The notes under the pieces are model-generated. The model saw nothing but the letters and a program-made list of their open reading frames with translations. It made no database searches and was not told where the DNA came from. Of a DNA stretch of 64,000 bases, positions 37,701 through 48,630 are shown in pieces. The stretch's first letter is position 1. Each line of letters opens with the position of its first letter. Both the position numbers and the translations under genes were made by a program. Source of the DNA: Pomacea canaliculata (taxonomy: Eukaryota; Mollusca; Gastropoda; Architaenioglossa; Ampullariidae); assembly GCF_003073045.1 (NCBI RefSeq), contig NC_037592.1, positions 12,056,007 through 12,120,006 on the forward strand, given 5' to 3'.

Positions 37701-40493
37701 GCCACTCAAGATGGTAGCTTGATGTTCCATTATCATAAATGTTTTTCACAACAAAGTGGTTAAAAGATTGTTTGAAATGTAAATCTCAGCAAGACACTTT
37801 TAAAACAAACACAAGTTTTAAATGAGCAGGAAGTTTATAGTGGAAATTTTTTTATGCACTCACTTGTCATATTTAAATATATTATTCTGTAAATGATGAA
37901 AACATTTCAGAAGCAGGAAAATGAAAAGGCAAGAAGTGAAGGCATAAGGCACATGAAAGAAGAGCTGCAAACAGCACTGGATCATCTGCACCTCCAACAT
38001 AAAGTACAAAGCACTTTTTTCCAACCTATATTATCTTGAAAATTAAATACAGATGAATGTTTATCCTTTGGTATGACTTATCCCCACTTTTACAAAAATA
38101 CAACTGAGAATCTTTCATATCAATTATTTTATGCCCTTTGCATTTGGCTTTTGTTTGAGTGCTAGTGCCCAAAATGTTTTGCATTTGATTACATGGTGTT
38201 ATAGTTTTCTTGATTGCTCATGAGGTCACACATTTTTAAACAGGTATTTCAAAAAAAATTTATATCCATAAAGAGTTACAAATGCCATTTTTTTTTCTTC
38301 TTTTTCGCATAATTGTAGGAACAGTTTGATGTATTTCTGACTGAAGAAACAAGGAAACAAGAGGAAGCAATTAAACTAGCTTTAGAGGTGGGTATGGCAG
38401 TTGTCCATGCCTATGGTGTGTGTGTATTTGTGCATGCATGTTTTGGTAAGGGAAGTAGGGTGTTTTATAATATTTTTTCTTACTTGCTAGAGATATAACT
38501 GCATGTTTCCTGTAAGCATGCTAGTGTTATTATTTGCATAAAAGATTGTTTTATTGAAAATGACAGTTCTTTATTCATAAAAGTCTTTCTATTTCTGAAG
38601 ACATGGAGATAAAATGTAACTTCTATTTGCAAAGGAGGAGAGAGCCAGGTATCAGCGCCAGATTGAGGACATCGTCACAGCAGAGCAAGCTAAAGCCAAG
38701 CAACACCTGCAGCAAGCTAAAGTAGGCATTTTGACAATCTTTTTGAAATTCATTTGAATTGGTGTTTTAGAGGTTAAAGCTTTGCTGATTGTAATTTTTT
38801 ATGCCCAAAGAGTTCATGAAGAGAATCACATATTCTTTTGGTAATGAAAGCTAGGAAGTTTTTTTAAAATTCCTTTTGTTTAATTTTGTACTTTATAGGA
38901 TGACATGGTTAGGCAGCTTGAAGATATGCAACAAAAACATAACCAGGTGTTGAAAGAAGTACGGCTGGAAGAAAGGGAGCAAGCACAGGTATTCTTGTAA
39001 AATTACACAGGACTTGCCTTCTTTTTCTTTCTTTTACAGGTAAATAAGAATAATAATGAATTTATTCAGTGATTATCTATTGTTATCGACTTCTGTTTTA
39101 ACACACATTATGACTGTAGTTATTGAGATTACTAGTTTGGGGACTGGCATGAGATGAAATGTTTGAATTTTTAACTTTTTGATGAAGTTAAGACAAATAC
39201 CATACCTGCTTCATGAGAAGAGATTACATCATACCAGAGCAGAGATCATGAACATATACAGTATACAGCCCTTGGGACCTAATATTGCGTTGATCACTTA
39301 TTGTATTTGAAAAAGAAAAAGCATGACAAAAGCATCACACAGATCTTATGCAGACCATGAGAAAATTTCTTTCATTTCTCTAAACAGTGTTTGAGCACAG
39401 CTCAGGCAGTAAATTTTATCACTTTATGACAGATTCGATTAGTAGCCTGCCTGGAGCAAGAGCGAGATCAGAGTAAAGAATTGATGTCCAGGGTATTACA
39501 GGAGGCCCGCCATGAGCAAGAGTTGTATTTGGAGCAACAGAGACAGGTAAAAGTGTTGATATGTTTATGTTTTTGATATGTTCTGTCAGAATCAGCCGTT
39601 TGCTGTGAGTTTGTGTGTAAGGGAAAGTGTTTGTTGTGGGTGTGTCTGTGTGTGAAGTAGGGGTGGTTTGATGTGGGTTCACCCTTGTCTTTGTACTTAT
39701 TTATATAGGAAGAAAAAATAAAAAAAGATACCAGACACAGGATTAAAATGTCAAATAGTAGAATCGCAACAGGCTTCAAACTGATTTTAAAAGATCCGAG
39801 AAAGAAGGTTCATGAAAGTTTGCAGGTAAGACATTCATCAAGAGCAGACAGAATCCAAAATTTCCCCTAGTTTGGGGGTCAAAATGAGTGAAAATGAAGT
39901 AGGCATTAATATCAGATCAGAATAAAAGAATTTAGTACATGCCTAAAGTATGACTAAACCCATTTTTCAAAGTCAGAATATCTATAAAGAATCACAAAAG
40001 GGCTCGTGGTCATGAATCAAACACTAGTCACTTTCCTTATTTGTATGCATTATTAATGCTTATAAAATGTTATTTAATAAATATGACCTTGCATATCATT
40101 ATTTTATTGCATTCCCAGGGTAGGATTGACATATTCTCAACTTTTATGATGGGAGTTTTATACCATTTTAAGATCCTTCTTATCTAAATGTGTATTGTTT
40201 AATTTACAGCTGGCCATGTCAAAATTTTCTAAACTTAAATCAGTGTCTAGTTTTAAAGGCTCATCAAGGTCCATGATCTAGATGTAGTTGAGGCTGAAAG
40301 CAACACATTTCTCATCTTTTATAAAATGATTCATTTTTCTTCATGGTTGTTTTAGAGTGATGCTGCTGTGAGGCGTAGATATCTGACAAGCTTAGATCTC
40401 CTTCTGGAGAGTGCTCGGCTCCAGATCAGCCATATGCTTACTTCAGAACCACACTCAGTTCCTCATCTGCAGCAAAAGGAGGACAATTCTTGA
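31767..40493 (+). CDS. CCDC91: CCDC91 orthologue (GGA-binding partner, p56-like coiled-coil protein)
   Basis: CCDC91 is a trans-Golgi accessory protein that binds the ear domains of GGA and AP-1 gamma. Exons: (31767-31769), 31848-31898, 32323-32398, 33448-33650, 34106-34492, 35146-35325, 37178-37285, 37911-38003, 38319-38387, 38635-38721, 38899-38988, 39433-39546, optionally 39709-39825, and 40356-40493 with TGA. Junctions are GT/AG and phases agree, giving about 532 residues, or 571 with the optional exon (human about 441). The N-terminus has DDDFDDFGVFE, an ear-binding DFGxF-type motif, and SSWAAF, matching human PWAAF. A disordered Ser/Pro/Glu-rich segment follows, then a long Gln/Glu coiled coil from about 35146 onward. 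HDALVVIVEQYK matches human HEALSIIVDEYK, and the RRRYLTSLDLLLESARLQ tail matches human RQRSLSSLELFLSCAQ. Only the start codon exon is doubtful. Confidence 0.9.
36293..36403 (+). mobile_element. SINE-like dispersed repeat, copy B
   Basis: This lies in the CCDC91 intron 35326-37177. It contains GGCTGTCCTGGGTTCGGCTC with a box-B-like GGGTTCGGCTC, then CATGTGGAATCTAATTACAGGGCTG and GGCTTAGTTG in the order seen in copy A at 24.76-25.05 kb (reverse strand). Homology may begin earlier, near 36265. Confidence 0.6.
36420..37140. other. CCDC91 intron stretch with unusual GC-rich block
   Basis: Sequence from about 36420 to 36780 is C-rich, with several CG dinucleotides, unlike the AT-rich flanks. It adjoins SINE-like copy B. 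It may be the remainder of that or another element; no coding frame or terminal repeats were found. Confidence 0.35.
39709..39825 (+). other. CCDC91: Optional in-frame CCDC91 exon (39 codons)
   Basis: It has a strong acceptor (CTTTGTACTTATTTATATAG) and a consensus donor (CAG|GTAAGA), is 117 nt long and open in phase 0 on both sides. The product is strongly basic (RIKMSNSRIATGFKLILKDP, then RKKVHESLQ), unlike the Gln/Glu coiled coil around it. Skipping it joins EQELYLEQQRQ to SDAAVRRRYL, which aligns better with the human protein, so it is probably alternative. Confidence 0.6.
40210..40281 (+). other. CCDC91: Alternative C-terminal coding segment of CCDC91 (upstream acceptor of the last exon)
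   Basis: ATTGTTTAATTTACAG precedes 40210. From there 23 codons, LAMSKFSKLKSVSSFKGSSR then SMI, run in phase 0 to TAG at 40279-40281. The normal last-exon acceptor lies only 146 bases downstream at 40355/40356. Use of the upstream acceptor would therefore replace the conserved tail with a Ser/Lys-rich one. There is no poly(A) signal between the two, so a shared terminal exon is the likely form. Confidence 0.45.
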
Positions 40494-41009
40494 ACCAAGC
40501 AGCAAAACTTTCTCAGACTGGACATCGCTTTTCCCATTTAGAAATGGGCACTCAAACTTGCTAGCTCTTCAGACTTAACTCCAAGGTGCTGTGGGATCAT
40601 AATATGATGGAGCTTTTCTTAGAAGTGGAGAGGCTTTTTTTTCAGCACTCGCCATGAGAACAAAACAGCTTTAAAGATCTTGCTGCATGAGAATTAAAAG
40701 TTGTGGAAGACCAAACTAGTGAGAGAAATAGTTTACCATATAGAATTGAACACATTTCTATATGTTTTATTAGATTGTTTTGAGATTTGGCACTGGATGC
40801 ATACTGAAAGGGAGAAGACAACAACTGTGGGAGAAGAGTTCCTTAAAGTGTGTAAAGGTGCCTTTCCACAAGTTATTCTTAGGCATATAGCATGCAAAAT
40901 ATGTTTAATATTGCAAGATTATTTCCTGTGGGAACATGTAGGTCATTTTTATTTTCATCTTGCCATTTTTGTGATTTATGGGATAGACTTTTGAAGGGGA
41001 TTTGTCGAC

Positions 41010-41400
41010 TGGATTTGTCTTAAGATAAGCTAAAATGTCTTATAAGCTAGATTTGGGATGTCTTAGCATGTAGCTGATCAATGGGCTGGACTTGGAGTGT
41101 CTTAGTATATGCTAAGGGGATTCATGGAGTAGACTTGGAATGTTTTTAAATATACTTAGATGCCTTATCAACTAGACTTGGAAAGTATTGAAATGTGTTA
41201 TGGTAATTAATGGGCAGGACTTGGAATGTGTTATTGTGGTAATGTGATTCATGGACTAGACTTGGAAGGTCTTTGGATATGGGTACTAAGATACCTTAGA
41301 CTTGGAAAGTTAATGTGTTATGGTAGTTAATGGGCAGGTCTTGGAATGTCTTAGTATGTTCTAAACGGGAATTTATGGGCTGGGTTTGGAAGGTCTTTCA
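41010..41400. repeat. Degenerate minisatellite, core GACTTGGAATGTCTT
   Basis: About nine diverged units spaced roughly 35-60 bases apart, each with a core like (G/A)GACTTGGAA(T/G)GTCTT, often followed by TATGNTAA and ATTCATGG. Units occur near 41047, 41091, 41126, 41175, 41217, 41259, 41309, 41338 and 41386. It lies within the CCDC91 3'UTR. Confidence 0.75.
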
Positions 41401-41744
41401 TGACTTCATGGGTTAGAGTTGTGATAATTTATGTGCCACTTATCAATTTGTCTTTGCCTTTGAACAGCAGAGCCTTCATGTCCTATTTCTGCTTTTTTAC
41501 AACCTTGTTAATATTGATATTTTCACTTTTCTGCATTATGACAATGTTTTCTTTGCATACTGTCAGCATTTTTTAAGAAGACAATATCTTTAAATGGTAA
41601 TGACTGCTGGTTCCAAGAACTTAATGTACAGTTTACTTTTTGGTTCAGATCTTGAGCTTAAAGGACAAAGTCTTAATTAGAACAAAAATTCACCAGAAAA
41701 ATTTAGTTATGATCTGCTTAGTTGTACTTCCATTTCCATACTAA

Positions 41745-41750
41745 AATAAA
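41745..41750 (+). terminator. CCDC91: Candidate CCDC91 polyadenylation signal AATAAA
   Basis: Canonical hexamer about 1.25 kb past the stop codon, followed by T-rich TTTGCTTTTTATC. A second candidate is at 42958. Confidence 0.4.
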
Positions 41751-43199
41751 GCAGTCTAATTTGCTTTTTATCATCAGCATGGTACACTTTGAACTACTGG
41801 ATGCAAAGTATGTCTTTTCTGGTTACTGTGTACGTTTTGTTTGGTCGCTTATTACATTCTATTGATTATCAACTTAACCCAGTTTTCTGTTATGCCTTTG
41901 AACACACCATGTTACTTGTAAGCAGAACAGGAAATATAGTGCATATATATTATAGCTACTAGGTTTAAGTTTGGGACTTCACCTATACTTAACAAAATTG
42001 AAAAGAATTTTTACCTTGTACTTGAAACAGTATATGGCAGAACATGAGACACTTTTGACATTCTTGATGTTGTACAATTTCAGCATTTAATGTCTTTTAT
42101 GTTGAGTAATTTGTAAAGACTTTGTCAAAGATCGCTTAATAATGCCCTCTATATTATTTAGTAAAGATTTCAGTTTTCCATGTAAGCTGAAAAAAATCAG
42201 TTTGCTGAAATTAGTGTTTGGAAAGGTTTAGGACACCCTACATCCAATATTGGAAATCACCATGAAGATTGTTGTCATGCTATTGGAGGAAAAAAATTGT
42301 AACACATCAAGTATGAAAGACCCAGAGAGCTTGTGATACATGCATCCCAAATCTTCCAAGAAATTGTCATTAATGTGTAGTGAAAGAAACTGGTTGTAAT
42401 TTCAGCACCTTCAAGGACTTTGCTCATCTACTTATCAGCCATGTGTACACTTCGTGTATACTTGTTAAAAGATACTTGGAACATGGAATTTGTTAACTTC
42501 TTTTGCATTATTCGAGCTGCTTGATGTGTAACAACCTGAACTGTTTATCTGCTTATTTGAACAAACGTGCTGCAGATAAAGAACCGATATTTGTAAAAAT
42601 AACAAATTAAACTAGACATAACAAATTTGAAAAAATAACATAACTTTGTCTTTGTACTTATGTTGTTACATCGTTGTGCAATGTAGATAAAATTTTGGAT
42701 TGGTTTGGGTTTTTTAAAATGCTTTCATAAGCTTAGCCTAGTATGTACAAGATATGAATACTGTTGGTTGTATAAGCTTACATTTAGTTTTGATAGCAAA
42801 TCTCAAACATTGGTCAACTCATCGCACTGAACTAGAAAATTGTCAAACCATTTATTTTTGGTTTTGAGTGGAATTTTTACTTTTGTTTTTTAAGGCCATG
42901 GACAACAAAGGTGCTACAAACGATCATTATATGCTTGACTTAAAGGAACACAGGGAAAATAAATTACTGTGATTGATCAGTTTTCACCTGTAGTGTGCAA
43001 AATGAGATAGCCTAAATTTTATTCCTTCTGTAAATTTATTCAGCACTTTATCAGCAGTTGCCCATCTGAAAGGTACAGCTAAAGGTATGCCCTTGCAGAA
43101 GGCCTTGGGGTTATTGAGGTTCTGTGCTGAAAATGAACACCCCCCTATCATAGATATCTTGGAAATGACTGGAACAAACAGGAAAGTCAACTGAGAACC

Positions 43200-43560
43200 T
43201 TAGATCTGCAAATGTCCACACATTTTTTGAAAACCTATCAATAAGGGGCTTGGATCATCATCTTGGGGAGGTTATTCCAGAGATTGATGACCCAAAGCCC
43301 AAAGAAGTGTCTGTGCACCTCTGGATGAGATTTCAGAGCTTGGACTGTACAGTTTGGAACTATGAAGTAGCAGACTCAGCATCAGTGCAGTATGAACTAT
43401 AAGCCATTTTATGCACCTCAGTAGTCACCCCCGTCTGGAAAACATGGTTTGGCAGTCTTAGTTCTTCAAGTTGATTTGCATACTCTAGATGGGTAAACTC
43501 TGTTATCTGTAACTATAACTTTGCATCTATGCTGTATGTTCTCAAACAGTATGGAATATT
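43200..43560 (-). mobile_element. LINE 3' end fragment (minus strand)
   Basis: On the minus strand, broken frames give FFGLWVINLWNNLP, then FSKNVWTF. This resembles the WNxLP segment followed by a basic C-terminus found at the 3' end of CR1/L2-like reverse transcriptase ORFs. Upstream on the same strand is LEYANQLEELRLP, like the region just before it in those elements. No terminal duplication was found. Confidence 0.45.
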
Positions 43561-43719
43561 TCTGAATGGTGACCAAAAGGTGTTCCTGTACTCAAGAGAC
43601 TGCATGAAACCCTTATTAAGATACAGAAATGGTCGCGTGATGTGGTCAACAAAACATCTGATCACTACAATTTTTTTCAGTATTACCTTCATGTATGATG
43701 CTTCCATAGCTAACAACGG

Positions 43720-44990
43720 AGGTTAAACGGGCTATTCAGAGCCTGAAAGGAGGAAAGTCCGCAAGGGTGGTGGTGGAGAAGAGCCAGCGAAGACACACTG
43801 TCACAGGGTCTGGGCAACCAAGTGGTGGCCACAAGAATGGATGCAGTCAGTGGCCATACCCCTGCCTAAGAAAGGTAATGTAAGGCATTGTCAGAACTAT
43901 CAAACAATCAGCCTGATCAGTCACCTGAAGTTATTCTGTAAATTTATGCTGAAGGTGATCCAAAACTGCTCCACACAGTTAACAGGAGATTCTAGCTGAG
44001 GTTTCAGTCTGGCAGGAGCACTACTGAGAACTTCAATAGTTAAGTCAGCATAAAAAAGCACCTCGCACATGGTAAAGATCTGTACCATAATTTTATTAAT
44101 GTTAAGAGACATTCAATAAAGTATGGCACAAGGGACCACGGAACATGTTGCGCTTGTTCAATGTGTAGGAAGGCACTGTATTATGGCTCTAGGAGCTTGG
44201 TACTCTTCATCAACCAAATGGACAAACTCACCACCAGCGTTGAGTGGGTATGAGATCAGTACAGAGAAAAGTAAGGTGATGGTACACACCATTAGCTCTA
44301 GCATGGCAGAGATCCAAATGATCAGGGAACAGCTGAAGGAAGTGTAGTCTTGTAAGTACCTGGGTGTGATCATATCCAGAGACAGTGGCTGTGTACGCTC
44401 ATCTCAGATTCATGGTGGCAACAGCCAATCATGTGGTACCTCTTCAAAACATGGACCTTCCTTACAGAACAAGAGCGATGGATCCAAATATTTGAGATAA
44501 AAAGCTACTCCTCTGGGTCTCCAACAACTTTTTCTTGCCCAAAGGCCACACTGGACGAGATACAAAATTCCACAGGCCAGAACATGGCAGATTTGCCAGA
44601 ATCAGGACATTAAAAAATGAAATTATGTTGTTTCTGGTTAAATGAGCAGGCCTGATGAGGCACCTTCGCAGGCCATAGGTTGGGCACCCCTGTTCTATAG
44701 TGAACAAAAGATGAACAACTTCATAAGCAGCTTAGTGGATCCCCTGCTCTGCTGACTACCCTCAAACAACAGAAACTGAAGTGGTTTGGTCATGTCATTC
44801 AACATTCCAAAGACGGTCCTCCAAGATTACATGGAAGGCAGTTGAGGATGTGGCAAACAGAAGGGTTGGTTACTAACATGAAGGAGTGGGGACAGGCTGT
44901 TCATTGGGGGGCCTTCTCAGGCAGGCGGAAGACCAACCCTGCTGGCACTGACTTCACCACGGCTGTACTCCATTAGAGCTCCCCTATGTC
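43720..44990 (+). mobile_element. RTE-type LINE remnant
   Basis: Interrupted frames give PLPKKGNVRHCQNYQTISLI, matching the PLPKKGDxxxCxNYRxISLI motif of reverse transcriptase, then KLFCKFMLKVI, SGRSTTEN, and later LKWFGHVIQHSKD plus LQRWQTEG-like sequence. Many stops are present. The catalytic FADD block is lost or degraded. A hAT miniature element is inserted near 44512-44692. The remnant lies between the convergent CCDC91 and TNFR genes. Confidence 0.7.
44512..44692. mobile_element. Second copy of the hAT-type miniature transposon
   Basis: It matches the element at 19105-19280 along its whole length in the same orientation. Shared blocks include TTTCTTGCC, GCCACACTGGAC, GCAGATTTGCCAGAATCA-like sequence, AAATTATGTTGT, TGATGAGGCACCTTC and GGTTGGGCACCCCTG. 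Its left end is more decayed (GGGTCTCCAAC) and no clean target duplication remains, suggesting an older insertion than the 19.1-kb copy. Confidence 0.8.
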
Positions 44991-44999
44991 AGAAAAAGC

Positions 45000-47113
45000 C
45001 TATGCCAATTTTGGGATGAAATACTTCTTTCTTTCAACATCACATGAAGTAAATGCAGATGTGACTCAAAAGTTACAGAAAATTCTGTTTTGAAGCTAAG
45101 CAGTTTAAAATATGCTACAGAACCAAGTTCCTCTCCATTTTTGTTTCCTATCCTACCAAAAATCAAACATTTTATAGACTTCATTCCTTGGAAATTACTC
45201 AAATTTTATAGAAATCATGCTAAACAAAACATAATTTCATCATAAAATCTTTACTACCTGATCAGTAAAATAACAGTCTATGATCTATCCGAGCATAACA
45301 GCAGGTGCCAGTGTTCCTAAAACTTAGCAGATGTCAGTGACGCTGACAGCGGTGTTTCTAAACTCATTTGACCATCTGCACTAGTTCTGCTAGTTCAAGC
45401 AGCTACCATGTTAACGGGGATACAGTAATCTCAAGATTTACACACACAACTGCACACAAGAATTATCAAAATCTGCAAGACATTTTGGACTCGTTGAGCA
45501 GGTATAAGCATGTATTCGTTGGAGACATGAAATGCATATCTAGAGAATTTATGGTCAACTGTACACAGACAGAAGCATGAATATCAAAACAACACAGCAA
45601 TGATAGACATAAATATTATAAATATTTGTTGAAAATTACAATGAAGTATTTTTGTCTCCCAACAGGCGAATGACAATGTTTCAAGACCTTCATGTTCACT
45701 TCACCCACAGACTAGAAGCAGATGAGAGATTTCAGCGATGAAACAGACTATCAGGAAAAATGATTCTTTTTATAAACTAGGATACTGGTCGTCTTCACAA
45801 TAAATAAGTAGTAAAGCAATTACCAGCAGAGGTTAAAGTCAGAATTAGTGCTGCGTTCATGAACAGCATTAAAGCTGTACAATAGCAAGCAAATGCCAAA
45901 AACCAGTATTTTATGTAATGCAAGATATTTACAGGATGTAGATGACATAATTCAGACACATTCACTCTCAATACACACCAACTGCATACATAATGCAGAA
46001 ATAAGGCATTAACAACAAATGATTAGTCACGCTAAGCTATACACTAACAGTATACACAGCTGTAACCTTGTAGCATGCTTGTGACTTTGTTTTAAGCACA
46101 TGAAACACAATTCTAAAGCCATTATTTTTGCAGAATGTAAGCTTACTGACCACATTACTCTAATGGTTTTATGGCTGATGCTTTCAGTGTTATCCAAAGC
46201 ATTCCAAACAACAGAACACAACCTTTACATTAGCCTTCAGATTTGCTTCCAACTTTTATAGTACCAACCATGCGAGTGATGTTAGGACAATTTACAATGG
46301 CAGAAACCTCAGTTGTGTCTCATAATCCTAGCTTACTTTGAGTGAAAGAAATTTTCCATTCTTAAAAACAGTTATTTATTTACAAAAACACTCATTACCT
46401 ATGGATCTGGAAGACAAGTTTTATCCTTTTCTTTTTGATCAATGACTACAAAATTATTCTTCACAATTATCCCCCATAATTTTTTTGTTAAAAAGAGGCA
46501 AAGTAATTTGCCAGCTTTAAAAAAAACAAACTGAAACAGTTATATTAAACTTCGCAACTTCTAGAACAGGAGAGACAAACATCAAAGGCCAAATTTACCT
46601 CAACAAGAAAGTCAAGCAATGATCTTGACAATTCAGCTGAGTAAAGTATGCATAACATTATCAGCAGGGTTCAAACAACTGCACAATTCAGGCACATCAA
46701 ATCTTCAGGCTTGTGTGTGTCCTCCTCTGCTTTTGAAATGGTGGCAGCAGACAATCCAACCACAAAGTGGAACACAGAAACTAAATAAGTTAATACACCC
46801 ATTCCTTCAGTTCTGCAGGAAAACTGAACCAAGAAAAGTGTCAATGGCAGTAAGACGTTAGTAACAACAGTCAAGCTTTTTATGTCCTGTACCTGATCTA
46901 AGAAATGACAAAGCAGTCTTTCAGGAAAATGGGCTGACATGTTGCGTTAAGACATTACCACCACCGCTTGCTTCAGTGCTGTTCTTGGATTCCAAACAAT
47001 GTTTCAACCATTTATGACAAATGAAAAGGCCAATCTCAATGAAATAATAAATACGTTTCTTGTAAATGAAAGTGATAAACATTTTCCTTTCTAGTAGGGA
47101 ATTGCAAAAACCA
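45000..47113 (-). other. 3'UTR and downstream flank of the TNF receptor gene
   Basis: No coding exon is recognised. A minus-strand AATAAA lies at 46375-46380, about 735 bases past the stop codon, and is the best visible end. Open frames here (for example 46619-46861 and 46671-46940) are unsupported. Confidence 0.4.
46375..46380 (-). terminator. Candidate polyadenylation signal of the TNF receptor gene
   Basis: AATAAA on the minus strand within GTAAATAAATAACTG, downstream of the stop at 47114. Confidence 0.35.
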
Positions 47114-48606
47114 CTAAACTCTGAGTACACTGGATGTTTGATTCTCATTGTCTGTGACAGTCTCAGGTATGGGGTGTAATGGAAATTTTCTACTTGTTCG
47201 TGAGCCTGCACTATCTTCTGACTCAAAAACATCATCAGCATCATAATTCAGAAGTGTGCGTTTTGGTCTGTAAGCACCCTTGACATGCAGATCATACTGT
47301 GTGTGCCCATTGCTTGAGGTTATATACTCCTGGGACTGGTTTGGTGTTAAAAGAGCACTGGCAGCTGGAGATGGACAGAACTCTTGAGACAGTGATGCCC
47401 GCCTCTGGCAGTGGCTTGTGGGTGCTGGGCGTATGGCACGAATGACAACGTATCCAGAATCATCATCTGAAAATTCATCATAAATAAATATTTAACAAGT
47501 CTTCGATTTTAAGAAGTATTAAAGACTTTCTACAACAACCAGGTTATTTCATTCATGGCAACAAAACATACTAGCTAATCCAACAGCGTGCTACCTTGCT
47601 AGAAGTGGTAGTACAGCTGCAATTCTTGTAGCAATGATAAAACGAGAAACCATTCGATATATATATTGTATCAAATAGTGTTTTAGGATGGCCCATGTAT
47701 GTTGCTACGACATACAAAGGCTTAGTTATACAAAATAAGTGCTGGAAAATGGGCTTAGGTTTCATGAAGTGGTAATGGAAAGACCAGGTTAGGCTTTGTG
47801 TTTAAAATGTCTACTTACTCTTAACCTAATCCCATTTCCAGCACTTGCTTTGCATAACTCTTTTAAAGCCATTGCATTTGCAGACCTCCTAAAGCACATT
47901 TGTAACTTCAGTTTGCTGCTGTGTGTTATATCATAGACCTTTCTAAAGCACAATTGCACCAATTATTGTAGCAATGCTGTTCAGTAATATTAGAACTAGC
48001 ATGCATCTGTACCAAACACCTGTTTCATCAGATTAAAAAGAGTTGTGAATCTATATCACAGATATCAAAATTACTTCAAAATTTGTTTACCAATAAATGA
48101 TACATACCTTCTTCTTCTTCTGGTCTTTTAAAGGTTGAGTTTTCATGTAGCTTACGACATGCCAACAACACCACCACTGTTGCCACAAATATAAGAACAC
48201 ACACAACGCCAATTAGAGCAAATGCTAGATTTTTCCAGTACTCTCCATCATCCTTCTCAATCATTGGTTCATTAGGAAGACCAGAGTTCTTTGATGAAAA
48301 TGCCCGCCCTTCCCTGTCTGTTCCACTAAAATTGTCACTATCATATTTGACAGATGGAAAAGAGGACTCTGTTTCTTCCAAATGATTGAAAAAGCTGAAT
48401 TCACGAAAAGGTCCACAGACAGTGTCTTTCAGTTTGCTACATGGCTTGCGAATTATTTTGTTTTTGGGACAATGAGAACATGGCTGACAAGCCTGCTCAA
48501 CAGGATCCCAGAAGTGATGATGATCACACTGACGACTGCACACATGTCCACACAGTAAAAAAGTCAGCAACAGCATGCAGCATATCCATGGTGAGTTCTT
48601 GACCAT
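47114..48606 (-). CDS. TNF receptor superfamily protein with a single cysteine-rich domain
   Basis: A type I membrane receptor predicted to bind a TNF-like ligand and signal through its cytoplasmic tail. Two coding exons, 48606-48108 and 47466-47114 (GT/AG, phase 1), give 283 residues ending in TAG. A signal peptide covers about residues 1-24. One cysteine-rich domain follows, with cysteines at 27, 40, 43, 46, 56 and 64, spaced C-x12-C-x2-C-x2-C-x9-C-x7-C as in a TNFR repeat. A Ser/Asp-rich stalk has a possible N-glycosylation site at Asn92. The membrane segment is about 126-150, and the tail has about 133 residues. The tail lacks a death domain. PEEEED across the exon junction fits the PxExx(acidic) TRAF6-binding pattern. 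One-CRD receptors are known in insects (Wengen, Grindelwald) and vertebrates (BCMA, TWEAK receptor); orthology is not assigned. Confidence 0.88.
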
Positions 48607-48630
48607 TTTATTTTCTTTTGACTAGATAAT
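48607..48630 (-). other. 5'UTR part of the TNF receptor first coding exon
   Basis: TTTTTGTTGTTGCAG on the minus strand precedes 48630, a strong acceptor 24 bases before the ATG at 48606. This implies an upstream non-coding exon. Confidence 0.6.

Larger units (their letters stand above)
40494..42990 (+). other. CCDC91: CCDC91 3'UTR
   Basis: T-rich sequence follows the TGA at 40491-40493. AATAAA occurs at 41745-41750 and again at 42958-42963, the latter followed by GT-containing sequence. No coding feature is present. The UTR contains the degenerate tandem repeat described separately. Confidence 0.5.

Noticed and set aside
40210..40268. Internal 59-nt CCDC91 exon using the GTCCAT donor
   Set aside because: Its length shifts the frame into the last exon and the donor is weak; the read-through terminal form fits better.
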